Assembly: GCA_029688995.1 (NCBI GenBank)
Contig: JARULA010000013.1
Coordinates: forward strand, 1 to 52,223
Source: Marinilabiliaceae bacterium ANBcel2
Lineage (GTDB): Bacteria; Bacteroidota; Bacteroidia; Bacteroidales; Marinilabiliaceae
Direction: 5' to 3'
DNA: 52,223 nt
Both the position numbers and the translations under genes were made by a program. The notes beneath the pieces were generated by a model, which saw only the letters and a program-made list of their open reading frames with translations, searched no databases and had not been told where the DNA came from. Positions 27,351 through 36,144 of the stretch are shown here, piece by piece (within the stretch, counting starts at the first letter, position 1; the number at the start of each line of letters is the position of its first letter).

Positions 27351-28877
27351 TTATAACTCACAATACTCACCATCACCTTCTAAATTTTTACATGGGTATC
27401 GCCATGTTTTAGTATCTTCAATAAGCTTGTCCGACTCTTCGGGTCCCCAGGTTCCGGCAGGATATCCGTGCATTTTTATATTTGGATTACTCTTCCATGC
27501 TTTAATTACAGGATCTATAAACTTCCATGCTGCTTCAACTGCATCTCCTCTGGAATAAAGGGTTGCATCACCAAGCATTGCATCTAATAAAAGTCTTTCA
27601 TAAGCACTGGGCAGATATGTGTTATTAAGATCTCTGTAGTGGAAATCCATATTTACATTTTGTACTTCAAATCCGCCACCCGGCATCTTCATATTATACT
27701 TAATTAAAATGCCTTCATCGGGTTGTATTCTTATAACCAGCTGGTTGTGCTCATTCTTAACATTTTCGTCGTGGGAGAAGATATGGTGAGGTGTTTTTTG
27801 ATAATGTATCACCACTTCGGTTACTCTGGTTGGGAGATATTTTCCCGTACGAATATAAAAGGGTACCCCCGACCATCTCCAGTTATCAATAAAAAATTTC
27901 ATTGCCACAAAGGTTTCGGTTCGTGATTGGGGGTTTACCCCTTTCTCTTCACGGTAGCCCGGTATATGTTTATCTTTTATTGTTGATGCAGTGTATTGTC
28001 CACGCACTACGTGCTCTTCAATTTTATCTTTGGGTATTGGACGCAGTGATTGCAGAACCTTAACTATTTCATTTCTTAAGCTGTCGGCATCAACAACAGC
28101 AGGGGGTTCCATTGCCACTAACGAAGCTAAAAGCATAAGATGGTTTTGTACCATATCACGCATAGCACCTGAATCTTCATAATATCCGCCTCTGCCTTCA
28201 ACCCCTATGTCTTCGGCCGATGTTATCTCAATATGATGAATATAGCGGCGATTCCACAGCGGCTCAAAAATACCATTGGCAAATCTTGTTACCATAAGGT
28301 TTTGTACTGTCTCTTTTCCCAGATAGTGATCGATGCGGTAAATTTGATTTTCGTTGAAAGCTTCAAGAAGCTTTGCATTTAACTCTTGGGCGCTTTGCAG
28401 GTCGTAGCCAAAAGGTTTTTCCACTATGAGTCGTTTAAAACCCTTCTCTTCACTATTTAGGTTATGTTGGGCTAAAAATTGGGGTATTAAAGAGTACATT
28501 GCCGGTGGTGTAGCAAGATAGAAAATAAAGTTACCGTCAGTATTAAGTTGATTATCCATTTTTTGCAGATAATCATTAAATCCATTATACTCATTCTCAT
28601 CTTTTGTGTTAAATGAGTAATATTGAACCATTTTTAGGAAATCATTTTTTTCACTCTTTTCACTCTTATATCTGCTGGAGAAATTTTCAATTCCTCTACC
28701 CATTTTTTCCCGGAAAGTTTCATTGGTCAATTTGGATCGGCCAACTCCCAGCACACCAAATTTTTCGGGTAAAAGATTTTGGTTGTAGAGATCAAATATT
28801 GAGGGGATAAGTTTTCGGTATGTTAAATCTCCCGATGCTCCAAATATTATTAATATATGTTTTTCAGGTTTTCTCAT
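27351..28877 (-). CDS. zwf: Glucose-6-phosphate 1-dehydrogenase
   Basis: A 508-residue protein of standard length. It has the N-terminal nucleotide-binding FGASGDLTYRKLIP, then VEKPFGYDLQSAQ and the active-site signature RIDHYLGKETVQN, and YIRTGKYLP. It oxidises glucose-6-phosphate with NADP(+) to supply NADPH and pentose precursors. It is transcribed together with pgl downstream. Confidence 0.96.
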   Translation of the reverse strand: MRKPEKHILIIFGASGDLTYRKLIPSIFDLYNQNLLPEKFGVLGVGRSKLTNETFREKMGRGIENFSSRYKSEKSEKNDFLKMVQYYSFNTKDENEYNGFNDYLQKMDNQLNTDGNFIFYLATPPAMYSLIPQFLAQHNLNSEEKGFKRLIVEKPFGYDLQSAQELNAKLLEAFNENQIYRIDHYLGKETVQNLMVTRFANGIFEPLWNRRYIHHIEITSAEDIGVEGRGGYYEDSGAMRDMVQNHLMLLASLVAMEPPAVVDADSLRNEIVKVLQSLRPIPKDKIEEHVVRGQYTASTIKDKHIPGYREEKGVNPQSRTETFVAMKFFIDNWRWSGVPFYIRTGKYLPTRVTEVVIHYQKTPHHIFSHDENVKNEHNQLVIRIQPDEGILIKYNMKMPGGGFEVQNVNMDFHYRDLNNTYLPSAYERLLLDAMLGDATLYSRGDAVEAAWKFIDPVIKAWKSNPNIKMHGYPAGTWGPEESDKLIEDTKTWRYPCKNLEGDGEYCEL

Positions 28878-28960
28878 TTTTCTCTATTTATTGATTGCTT
28901 ATATTGTAAGGCTTAATAATAATAACATAGTATATAATTGTAATGTTCACAAATTATTGC

Positions 28961-30010
28961 TTACTGTAATGGATCGCCCCATTCGTTATAGGCAATTATT
29001 TTTCCGGACTCTTTTACTATCTCTTCAACGTTTTTAATGTTATCGGATAATGAATTGTTTATGCCCGGTTTATTGGAATAGATTGAGTAGCTCTTTTTTT
29101 GTTTAGTTGGTGTTATATTGGGCATTATAACGTTTGCTCCCGCCTTAAGAGCTTTTAATCGGCCCTTTTTATCTAAAGCATCCAGTGCAGTGGTTGCTGC
29201 GATATTTATATTGGGCATTAAAATCCGCAGCAGGGCTATCATGTTAAGAGTTAGATTAACTCTCTCATTAGCATCGGGGATATTGGTGTAGCTGTTAAAA
29301 AGGGGTGTCTCTTTATGAACTATATATGGGCCGTTTCCACTCATTAAAATCTCCCTCTCTTTTATAAAAAGGATATCTTTGGCAATATCCTCTTTTGATT
29401 GTCCGGGTAATCCCGTCATTATTCCGGTTCCTGTAATGAAGCCAACTTTTTTTAATGATTCAACTGCTTTGAGTCGATTATTAAAATTGTGGAGATTATC
29501 ATTGGGGTGCAGCTTCTCATACAGCTCTTTGTTTGATGATTCAATTCTTAAAAGATATCTGTGGGCACCGCTGTTAAACCATTTTTTATATGTTTTAGTT
29601 GATTGTTCGCCCATCGAGAGAACTATAGCAAGCTCTCCGTTTGTTCTTTTTTTTATCTCTTTAATAATATTGTTAACACTCTCAATAAAAAGATTGCTTC
29701 TCTCTTCTCCCGATTGTAACAGTACCGAACCTAAACCGCTCTTCCAGGCATAAACTGCTTTTTCTACAGTTTCATTGCCATTAAGGCGATATCGTTTTAG
29801 CTTATTATTATCTTTTCTTATACCGCAATAGTAGCAGTTTTTAAAACAGATATTTGAGTACTCTATAATTCCGCGCAACCACACTTTACCTTTAAAACTA
29901 TTTAAAGTAATAGTATCGGCACTTTTATGCAGCTTTTTTTGTCTCTCTCCTTTTGCCGAAAGTAGTGATACTATATCATTAAGAGATATATTACTGTTAA
30001 GTGCCGACAT
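28961..30010 (-). CDS. hydE: [FeFe]-hydrogenase H-cluster radical SAM maturase HydE
   Basis: A 349-residue radical SAM protein. The cluster motif CX3CX2C is C55, C59, C62 (SNICFKNCYYCGIR). Other features typical of HydE/BioB relatives are VLLQSGEE, the LLRIESSNKELYEKLHP segment, GTGIMTGLPGQSKEDI and NIAATTALDALD. HydE acts with HydG and HydF to build the diiron subcluster of [FeFe] hydrogenase. It is separated from zwf by 83 bp on the same strand; the hydrogenase itself must be elsewhere. Confidence 0.93.
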   Translation of the reverse strand: MSALNSNISLNDIVSLLSAKGERQKKLHKSADTITLNSFKGKVWLRGIIEYSNICFKNCYYCGIRKDNNKLKRYRLNGNETVEKAVYAWKSGLGSVLLQSGEERSNLFIESVNNIIKEIKKRTNGELAIVLSMGEQSTKTYKKWFNSGAHRYLLRIESSNKELYEKLHPNDNLHNFNNRLKAVESLKKVGFITGTGIMTGLPGQSKEDIAKDILFIKEREILMSGNGPYIVHKETPLFNSYTNIPDANERVNLTLNMIALLRILMPNINIAATTALDALDKKGRLKALKAGANVIMPNITPTKQKKSYSIYSNKPGINNSLSDNIKNVEEIVKESGKIIAYNEWGDPLQ

Positions 30011-30124
30011 GGTTTTTATCTGTTAAAACTTCTTTTACCCTTTTATACTGATTCTAAAATTAACAAAAAACCTTTAATTTATAAGGGAGAGACCGGTTAT
30101 AAACTTCATAACTAAAGAGAAAAT

Positions 30125-30149
30125 ATTGGATAAAAACCAATTTATTGGT
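30125..30149. promoter_or_regulatory. Clustered ATTGG/CCAAT half-sites ahead of the ACT/CoA-ligase operon
   Basis: ACCAAT-TT-ATTGGT forms a perfect 6-bp inverted repeat at 30136-30149, with a further ATTGG at 30125-30129. It lies 34-60 bp before the ACT-domain gene, where an operator for a local regulator could sit. No regulator is identified and the sequence is AT-rich, so chance is possible. Confidence 0.25.
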
Positions 30150-30183
30150 AATTTTCGGTGATTTTAACTGTAAATGATTTTTT

Positions 30184-30609
30184 ATGATAATAAAACAGTT
30201 GTCCGTATTCCTTGAAAATAAATCGGGCAGATTACATGAAGTTTTCGAAATTTTAGGTAAATCAGATATTAATGTATCGGCATGTAGCGTTGCTGATACA
30301 ACTGAGTTTGGTATTTTGCGGATGATTGTTTCGGAGCCTGAAAAAGCGAGAGATGTCCTTAAGGAGAAGCTTTTTTCGGTAAACGTGAGTGAAATAATCT
30401 CTTTTGCTACTCCAAATACTCCCGGGGCACTTTCTAAAACCCTTAAAATTTTATCTGATGCAGGTATTAGCGTAGAGTATCTTTACGGGTTTTCGGCAGA
30501 TGAAAAATCTTTTATTGCCTTACGTTGTGATGATGTATCAAAAGCTGTAATGGAGTTCCAAAGGCATAAACTTGAACTTATGTCGGCAAGTGATTTTTAT
30601 AAATTTTGA
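30184..30609 (+). CDS. Tandem ACT-domain protein
   Basis: A 141-residue protein made of two ACT domains in a row: residues about 3-65 (QLSVFLENKSGRLHEVFEIL, then INVSACSVAD) and 68-138 (PNTPGALSKTLKILSDAGI, VEYLYGF). ACT domains bind amino acids and regulate enzymes. The gene stands directly before a phenylacetate-CoA-ligase-like gene (56-bp gap), a pairing seen in many Bacteroidia and Clostridia. It probably senses an amino acid for the downstream catabolic enzymes. Confidence 0.85.
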   Translation: MIIKQLSVFLENKSGRLHEVFEILGKSDINVSACSVADTTEFGILRMIVSEPEKARDVLKEKLFSVNVSEIISFATPNTPGALSKTLKILSDAGISVEYLYGFSADEKSFIALRCDDVSKAVMEFQRHKLELMSASDFYKF

Positions 30610-30665
30610 GAGTTTGATTTACTGTAATATATAATCATTAAAGTGTGTAAGGAAAATATAGTTAA

Positions 30666-31979
30666 ATGAGTAAAATAAATATTTGGAACCCCCATTTTGA
30701 AACGATGCAGCGCGATGATATGCGTAAGGTTCAGGGTGAAAGTTTACGCGATGTGGTTAAAAGAGTCTATTTTAATGTTCCCTACTATCGTGATAAAATG
30801 CAATCTGCCGGATTAAATCCCGAGGATATAAATAGTGTAGATGATTTAAAAAATCTTCCTTTTACCACAAAACAGGATTTAAGGGACAATTATCCTTTTG
30901 GTCTTTTTGCTATACCCATGAGTGAGATTATCAGGCTTCATGCTTCATCGGGTACCACCGGGCGTCCTACTGTTGTAGGTTATTCACGCCGAGATATAGG
31001 AATATGGTCGGAGGTTATGGCCAGAACTTTTACCGGTGCAGGTGTTGGTAAAGATGATTTTATTCAGATTGCATATGGGTATGGTCTTTTTACTGGCGGA
31101 TTGGGAGCTCATTATGGTGGAGAGATGGTAGGTGCTTCAGTTATTCCTATATCAGGGGGTAATACGCGTCGGCAGTTACAGTTGATGCATGATTTTGGAA
31201 GTACCGTTTTGGCATGTACTCCTTCTTATGCTTCTTACCTTGCTGAGGCAATTGCAGAGGGCGATATTAAGCGGGAAGCCCTTAAGCTTAAAGTTGGAGT
31301 TTTTGGAGCTGAGCCGTGGACCGAAAATATGAGGAAAGAGATTGAGAAAAATCTTAAGATAAAGGCTATGGATATATACGGACTAAGCGAAATTATTGGT
31401 CCGGGAGTATCTTTTGAGTGCCAATATCAATGTGGTCTTCACATTAATGAGGATCATTTTATACCCGAAATTATTGATCCTGATACTTTGGAACCACTGC
31501 CCGAAGGTGAGTTGGGTGAGCTGGTTTTTACAACCGTAACTAAAGAGGGTTTACCTATTATAAGATATCGCACCAGAGATTTAACACGTCTTAATTATGA
31601 GAAGTGTGCATGTGGACGCACCCTGGTAAGAATGAATAAGTGTACAGGGCGAAGTGATGATATGCTTATTATTAGGGGTGTTAACCTCTTTCCTTCACAA
31701 ATTGAGAGTGTGCTTCTTGAGATGGATGAGACAACACCTCATTACCTACTTGTGGTTGAGAGGAAAAATAACCTTGACAGGTTGGAGCTACATCTTGAGG
31801 TTGAAGATCACTTTTATTCCGATAGAATTAGTGAGCTTCAGGTATTAAGGATGAAGATTCAAAGTCAAATTGAGAGTACAATTGGATTGTCTGTTTCAGT
31901 TAAACTGGTTGAGCCAAAAACAATAGAGCGTAGCGAAGGTAAATCAAAAAGGGTTATTGATAAAAGAGAGTTAAAATAA
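30666..31979 (+). CDS. paaK: Phenylacetate-CoA ligase family adenylate-forming enzyme
   Basis: A 437-residue protein of the PaaK length. It has the AMP-binding motif [14 protein letters not shown], the [15 protein letters not shown] segment, the [15 protein letters not shown] motif, and a C-terminal [19 protein letters not shown] hinge typical of PaaK. PaaK activates arylacetates to their CoA thioesters with ATP. In fermenters with 2-oxoacid oxidoreductase genes alongside, the enzyme may run on arylacetate or branched acids, possibly conserving ATP in the reverse direction. The exact substrate is inferred from context only. Confidence 0.88.
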   Translation: MSKINIWNPHFETMQRDDMRKVQGESLRDVVKRVYFNVPYYRDKMQSAGLNPEDINSVDDLKNLPFTTKQDLRDNYPFGLFAIPMSEIIRLHASSGTTGRPTVVGYSRRDIGIWSEVMARTFTGAGVGKDDFIQIAYGYGLFTGGLGAHYGGEMVGASVIPISGGNTRRQLQLMHDFGSTVLACTPSYASYLAEAIAEGDIKREALKLKVGVFGAEPWTENMRKEIEKNLKIKAMDIYGLSEIIGPGVSFECQYQCGLHINEDHFIPEIIDPDTLEPLPEGELGELVFTTVTKEGLPIIRYRTRDLTRLNYEKCACGRTLVRMNKCTGRSDDMLIIRGVNLFPSQIESVLLEMDETTPHYLLVVERKNNLDRLELHLEVEDHFYSDRISELQVLRMKIQSQIESTIGLSVSVKLVEPKTIERSEGKSKRVIDKRELK

Positions 31980-32037
31980 GGCTTTAAAATAACTTAAGTT
32001 AGAGTTATGCCTGTTAATAGTTTAAAGAGAAGTTTTA

Positions 32038-33357
32038 ATGAATGTTTTTCCTATTGATGAAAAGATAGCAGAGAGTTTTCGTAAAGAGTATGGAATTAAC
32101 AATATAGCTCATGCCACTATAAGACAAATTGTACATCTGGTTAACCGTTTGGAAAAAGAGTTTGAAGTTAAATTTATCCGCACCGAAATGGGAGTTCCCG
32201 GTTTAACGGCACCCAAAGTTGGTGTTAAGGCAGAGTGTGATGCTTTGGATAATGGTGTAGCATCTTCGTATCCGCCTATTGAGGGGATACCTCCTTTTAA
32301 AGAGGAGCTCTCCCGCTTTTCAAAACTCTTTATGGATATTGATGTAAAACCTATGGGTTGTATTCCAACGGTAGGTTCAATGCAAGCCTCATTTGTCACT
32401 TTTATGGTAGCAAATAAGCGCGATAAAACCAAGGATACCACCCTGTTTATCGATCCCGGATTTCCTGTTCATAAAAGGCAGGTTGCTATTCAAGGTATGA
32501 AGTATGAGAGTTTTGATATTTATGAGTACAGGGGTGATAAATTAAGAGGTAAGCTTGAGTCATATCTTAAAAAGGGAAATATTAGCACCTTTCTTTACTC
32601 TAACCCCAATAATCCGGCATGGATCTGCTTTACCGAAAAGGAGTTGAAAATAATAGGTGAGCTTGCTGATAAATATGGAGTTGTGGTGATGGAAGATTTG
32701 GCCTATTTTGGAATGGATTTTCGTGAAAATTACAGCAATGCGGGTGAGGCTCCCTATCAACCTACTGTAGCAAAATATACCGATAATTATGTGCTTTTAA
32801 TCTCTTCATCAAAGGCGTTTAGTTATGCCGGACAACGAATTGGGGGATTAGTGATTTCAGATAAGCTTTTTGAGATGCAGTTTCCACATTTAAGCGAGGT
32901 GTTTAATACCGATAAGTTTGGAGCTGCTATTTTGCAGGATGCCATTTATGCTGCTTCGGCCGGATGCGCTTATAGTGGTCAGGTTGCTTTGGCAGCTATG
33001 CTTAAAGAGGTAAATGATGGAAAATACAACTTTTTGGCCGGCGTAAAAGAGTATGGTGAACGTGCTCAAAGGATGAAGAAGATTTTTACAGAGCGGGGCT
33101 TTTATCTTGTTTATGATAAGGATGAGGATAAAGATTTGGCCGATGGCTTCTACTTTACTATTGCATATCCCGGTATGAGTGGAGAGAAGCTGTTAAGTGA
33201 GCTTATTCGCTACGGTATTAGTGCTATTACTCTTGATACTACCGGTAGTTCACGAACCGAAGGGTTACGTATATGTACTTCACAGACATCTCTTGAGAGG
33301 ATGGATGAGCTCTCCCGAAGGGTTGATCTTTTTGTGAATGATTTTAAGATAAGTTAG
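32038..33357 (+). CDS. PLP-dependent class I/II aminotransferase
   Basis: A 439-residue fold-type I enzyme. The PLP-binding Lys is K259 in SSSKAFSYAGQRIG; the cofactor-stacking and phosphate elements are seen as SNPNNPAW (188-195) and VVMEDLAYFGMD (D220). It lies between the CoA-ligase gene and the 2-oxoacid:ferredoxin oxidoreductase genes on the same strand, so it probably converts an amino acid (aromatic or branched) to the 2-oxoacid used by the oxidoreductase. Substrate not determinable by eye. Confidence 0.85.
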   Translation: MNVFPIDEKIAESFRKEYGINNIAHATIRQIVHLVNRLEKEFEVKFIRTEMGVPGLTAPKVGVKAECDALDNGVASSYPPIEGIPPFKEELSRFSKLFMDIDVKPMGCIPTVGSMQASFVTFMVANKRDKTKDTTLFIDPGFPVHKRQVAIQGMKYESFDIYEYRGDKLRGKLESYLKKGNISTFLYSNPNNPAWICFTEKELKIIGELADKYGVVVMEDLAYFGMDFRENYSNAGEAPYQPTVAKYTDNYVLLISSSKAFSYAGQRIGGLVISDKLFEMQFPHLSEVFNTDKFGAAILQDAIYAASAGCAYSGQVALAAMLKEVNDGKYNFLAGVKEYGERAQRMKKIFTERGFYLVYDKDEDKDLADGFYFTIAYPGMSGEKLLSELIRYGISAITLDTTGSSRTEGLRICTSQTSLERMDELSRRVDLFVNDFKIS

Positions 33358-33484
33358 TAAAGAGCGAGCTGTGAGTTAAGCAGATATTTTGGAAAGTGGG
33401 AGTGATAAAAATTAGCTTAAATAATGAAAAATAATATATATTAATTAGATTCGTATCTGATTTTTATTGAAATAACAAAAAATT

Positions 33485-33715
33485 ATGGCAAAAAACAGAG
33501 GTGCTATTGAGGTTGACATCGCTACTTGTAAAGGTTGTTACCTTTGTGTAGAAGCATGTCCTTTTGATGTGATTGACCTTGCTGATGAGGTTAATGCCAA
33601 GGGGTATAATTATGCTTATATGAAAAATCCCGAAAAGTGTACAGGATGCGCTAATTGTGCAATGGTTTGTCCTGATAGTTGTATTACTGTTTATAAAATG
33701 ACAATTAAATCATAA
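33485..33715 (+). CDS. 2-oxoacid:ferredoxin oxidoreductase delta subunit (2x[4Fe-4S] ferredoxin)
   Basis: A 76-residue protein with two cluster motifs: C15, C18, C21, C25 (CKGCYLCVEACP) and C52, C55, C58, C62 (CTGCANCAMVCP). It is the electron-carrying delta subunit of a KorABCD/VorABCD-type complex; the stop is 2 bp before the alpha-subunit gene, indicating tight translation coupling. Confidence 0.92.
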   Translation: MAKNRGAIEVDIATCKGCYLCVEACPFDVIDLADEVNAKGYNYAYMKNPEKCTGCANCAMVCPDSCITVYKMTIKS

Positions 33716-33717
33716 CA

Positions 33718-34800
33718 ATGAGAGAAGTACGGTTAATGAAGGGAAATGAAGCAATCGCCGAAGCTGCAATACGTTGCGGTGTAGATGGTTATTTTGGCTA
33801 TCCCATAACACCCCAGTCGGAAGTAATGGAAACCCTTATGGATCTTAAACCCTGGGAAACTACGGGGATGGAGGTACTACAGGCCGAAAGTGAGGTTGCT
33901 TCTATAAATATGTTATATGGTGGTGCCGGATGCGGAAAAAAGGTAATGACATCATCTTCGAGTCCGGGCATCAGCCTTATGCAAGAAGGATTATCTTATT
34001 TAGCCGGTGCCGAACTGCCATGTGTAGTGGTGAATGTAGTTCGTGGCGGTCCCGGACTGGGAACTATTCAGCCTAGCCAGTCTGACTATTTTCAGAGTGT
34101 GCGCGGAGGAGGTCACGGAGACTATAACACTATTGTACTGGCTCCTTCATCGGTTCAGGAGATGTCCGATTTTGTTGAGCTGGCCTTTGACCTGGCTTTT
34201 AAGTATCGAAATCCGGCCATTATTTTAAGTGACGGAATGATTGGTCAGATGATGGAAAAGGTTGAGATGAAACCTTTTAAAAAGCGGTGGACAAATGAAG
34301 AGATAGAGAAGTATTGTCCCTGGGCTACTACCGGAAAGAAAAAAGATCGTGAGCGTAACATAATAACATCGGTAGAGTTAGATTCTCAGGTGTTTGAGAG
34401 TTTTAATCATAAACTTGTTGCCAAGTATCGAAAGATGGAGGAGGAAGAGGTTCGTTTTGAATCATTCCAGTGTGAAGATGCCGACTATATTATTGTAGCG
34501 TATGGCTCAAGTGCACGTATCTGTCAAAAGTCGATTGATATTCTTCGTTCTAAAGGGATTAAAGCCGGATTATTACGCCCAATTACACTCTTTCCATTTC
34601 CTAAGGCTGAATTAAATTCAATTGCCGATCGTGTTAAAGGAATGTTATCGGTTGAGATGAGCACCGGTCAAATGGTAGAGGATGTGCGCTTAGCTGTTGA
34701 GGGAAAGGTTAAAGTAGAACATTTTGGCCGGGTTGGAGGAATGGTTCATTCACCGGAGGAGGTTGTAGAAGCTTTAGAGCAAAAAATAATAGGAGGATAA
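33718..34800 (+). CDS. 2-oxoacid:ferredoxin oxidoreductase alpha subunit (VorB/KorA type)
   Basis: A 360-residue protein. It starts LMKGNEAIAEAAIRCGVDG and has the family motif GYPITPQSEVMETL, TSSSSPGISLMQEGLSYLAG, and a C-terminal transketolase-like half (GLLRPITLFPFPKAEL). With the beta and gamma subunits it oxidises a 2-oxoacid to acyl-CoA and CO2 with reduction of ferredoxin. Length and the split four-subunit order (delta, alpha, beta, gamma) fit the 3-methyl-2-oxobutanoate or 2-oxoglutarate types. Which one cannot be told without alignment; the adjacent aminotransferase favours an amino-acid-derived substrate. Confidence 0.9.
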   Translation: MREVRLMKGNEAIAEAAIRCGVDGYFGYPITPQSEVMETLMDLKPWETTGMEVLQAESEVASINMLYGGAGCGKKVMTSSSSPGISLMQEGLSYLAGAELPCVVVNVVRGGPGLGTIQPSQSDYFQSVRGGGHGDYNTIVLAPSSVQEMSDFVELAFDLAFKYRNPAIILSDGMIGQMMEKVEMKPFKKRWTNEEIEKYCPWATTGKKKDRERNIITSVELDSQVFESFNHKLVAKYRKMEEEEVRFESFQCEDADYIIVAYGSSARICQKSIDILRSKGIKAGLLRPITLFPFPKAELNSIADRVKGMLSVEMSTGQMVEDVRLAVEGKVKVEHFGRVGGMVHSPEEVVEALEQKIIGG

Positions 34801-34804
34801 TGTT

Positions 34805-35572
34805 ATGTCTATAGATATAAATGAGATAAAAAAGGCTGAAAACCTGGTATATAAAAAGAGCAGTGTGCTAACCGATAAGGTTATGCATTACTGTCCGGGA
34901 TGTAGCCATGGAGCAGTTAATCGTATAATGGCCGAGGTTATAGAGGAGTTAGATCTTCAGGAAGAGACAATAGGAGTAACTCCCGTAGGATGTTCGGTAC
35001 TATTATATAACTACATTGATATAGATTGGCAGGAGGCTGCACACGGAAGAGCTCCTGCTTTGGCGACCGCTATTAAACGGTTGCGCCCCGATAAGTATGT
35101 TGTTACTTATCAGGGAGATGGTGATTTAGCTGCTATTGGTACTGCAGAGACCATTCATGCCTGCAACCGTGGCGAAAATATTATTATGATATTTATCAAT
35201 AACGGGATATATGGTATGACAGGCGGACAGATGGCTCCTACTACTTTAGAAGGGATGAAATCTTCCACATCTCCATTTGGCCGTGATGTAGCACGAGATG
35301 GAAATCCTCTTAATATGACACAAATTGTAGCCTCTTTACCGGGTACAAGCTATGTTACTCGCCAAAGTGTGCATACAGCTGCTGCTGCAAGAAAAATGAA
35401 GAGATCGCTTAAAAAAGCATTTGAAAATCAAAAAAATAACAAAGGAACATCTTTTATCGAAGTTGTTTCAACCTGTAGTTCGGGCTGGAAAATGACTCCG
35501 GCTCAAAGTAATAAGTGGATGGTTGAAAATATGTTTCCCAGCTATCCTTTGGGTGATTTAAAAGATGAGTAA
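34805..35572 (+). CDS. 2-oxoacid:ferredoxin oxidoreductase beta subunit (TPP-binding)
   Basis: A 255-residue protein with the thiamine-diphosphate domain: CPGCSHGAVNRI near the N-terminus, VGCSVLLYNYID, HGRAPALATAIKR, the TPP motif GDGDLAAIGTAETIHA running to MIFINNGIYGMTGGQ, and SPFGRDVARDGNPLN. It carries the catalytic cofactor of the complex. It starts 4 bp after the alpha gene. Confidence 0.93.
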   Translation: MSIDINEIKKAENLVYKKSSVLTDKVMHYCPGCSHGAVNRIMAEVIEELDLQEETIGVTPVGCSVLLYNYIDIDWQEAAHGRAPALATAIKRLRPDKYVVTYQGDGDLAAIGTAETIHACNRGENIIMIFINNGIYGMTGGQMAPTTLEGMKSSTSPFGRDVARDGNPLNMTQIVASLPGTSYVTRQSVHTAAAARKMKRSLKKAFENQKNNKGTSFIEVVSTCSSGWKMTPAQSNKWMVENMFPSYPLGDLKDE

Positions 35573-35592
35573 CTATTTAAAATCTGTTATTA

Positions 35593-36144
35593 ATGAGTGA
35601 AGAGATTATAATAGCCGGATTTGGAGGACAGGGTGTCCTTTCAATGGGTAAAATACTTGCATATTCCGGAGTTATGCAGGATATGGAAGTATCCTGGATG
35701 CCTTCTTATGGTCCTGAAATGAGAGGTGGAACAGCTAATGTTTCTGTTATTTTAAGTGATAACCGTATTAGCTCACCTATTTTAAAGGAGTTTGATACAG
35801 CTATAATCCTTAACCAGCAGTCGATGGATAAGTTTGAGGACGCTATTAAGCCGGGTGGATTGTTACTATATGACGGTAACGGAATAACTCGTCACCCCGA
35901 GCGTACCGATATAAGAGTGTATCGTGTTGATGCTGCTGCGGAAGCTTCAAAAATGGAGAGTTCCAAAACTTTTAATATGATTGTTTTAGGTGGATACTTA
36001 AAGGTAAAGCCGCTTGTATCGATGGAGAATGTGATGACCGGACTAAAAAAATCGTTGCCCGAGCGCCATCACAAGTTGTTGCCGTTAAATGAGAAGGCAA
36101 TTATTAGAGGCACCGAGATTGTTCAAAAGATTCAGGAGGTATAA
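35593..36144 (+). CDS. 2-oxoacid:ferredoxin oxidoreductase gamma subunit
   Basis: A 183-residue protein with the family start IIIAGFGGQGVLSMGKILAY and the MPSYGPEMRGGTANVSVI segment that contacts the CoA site. It completes the delta-alpha-beta-gamma set. The last 41 bp overlap antisense with the end of the convergent metallo-beta-lactamase-fold gene. Confidence 0.93.
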   Translation: MSEEIIIAGFGGQGVLSMGKILAYSGVMQDMEVSWMPSYGPEMRGGTANVSVILSDNRISSPILKEFDTAIILNQQSMDKFEDAIKPGGLLLYDGNGITRHPERTDIRVYRVDAAAEASKMESSKTFNMIVLGGYLKVKPLVSMENVMTGLKKSLPERHHKLLPLNEKAIIRGTEIVQKIQEV

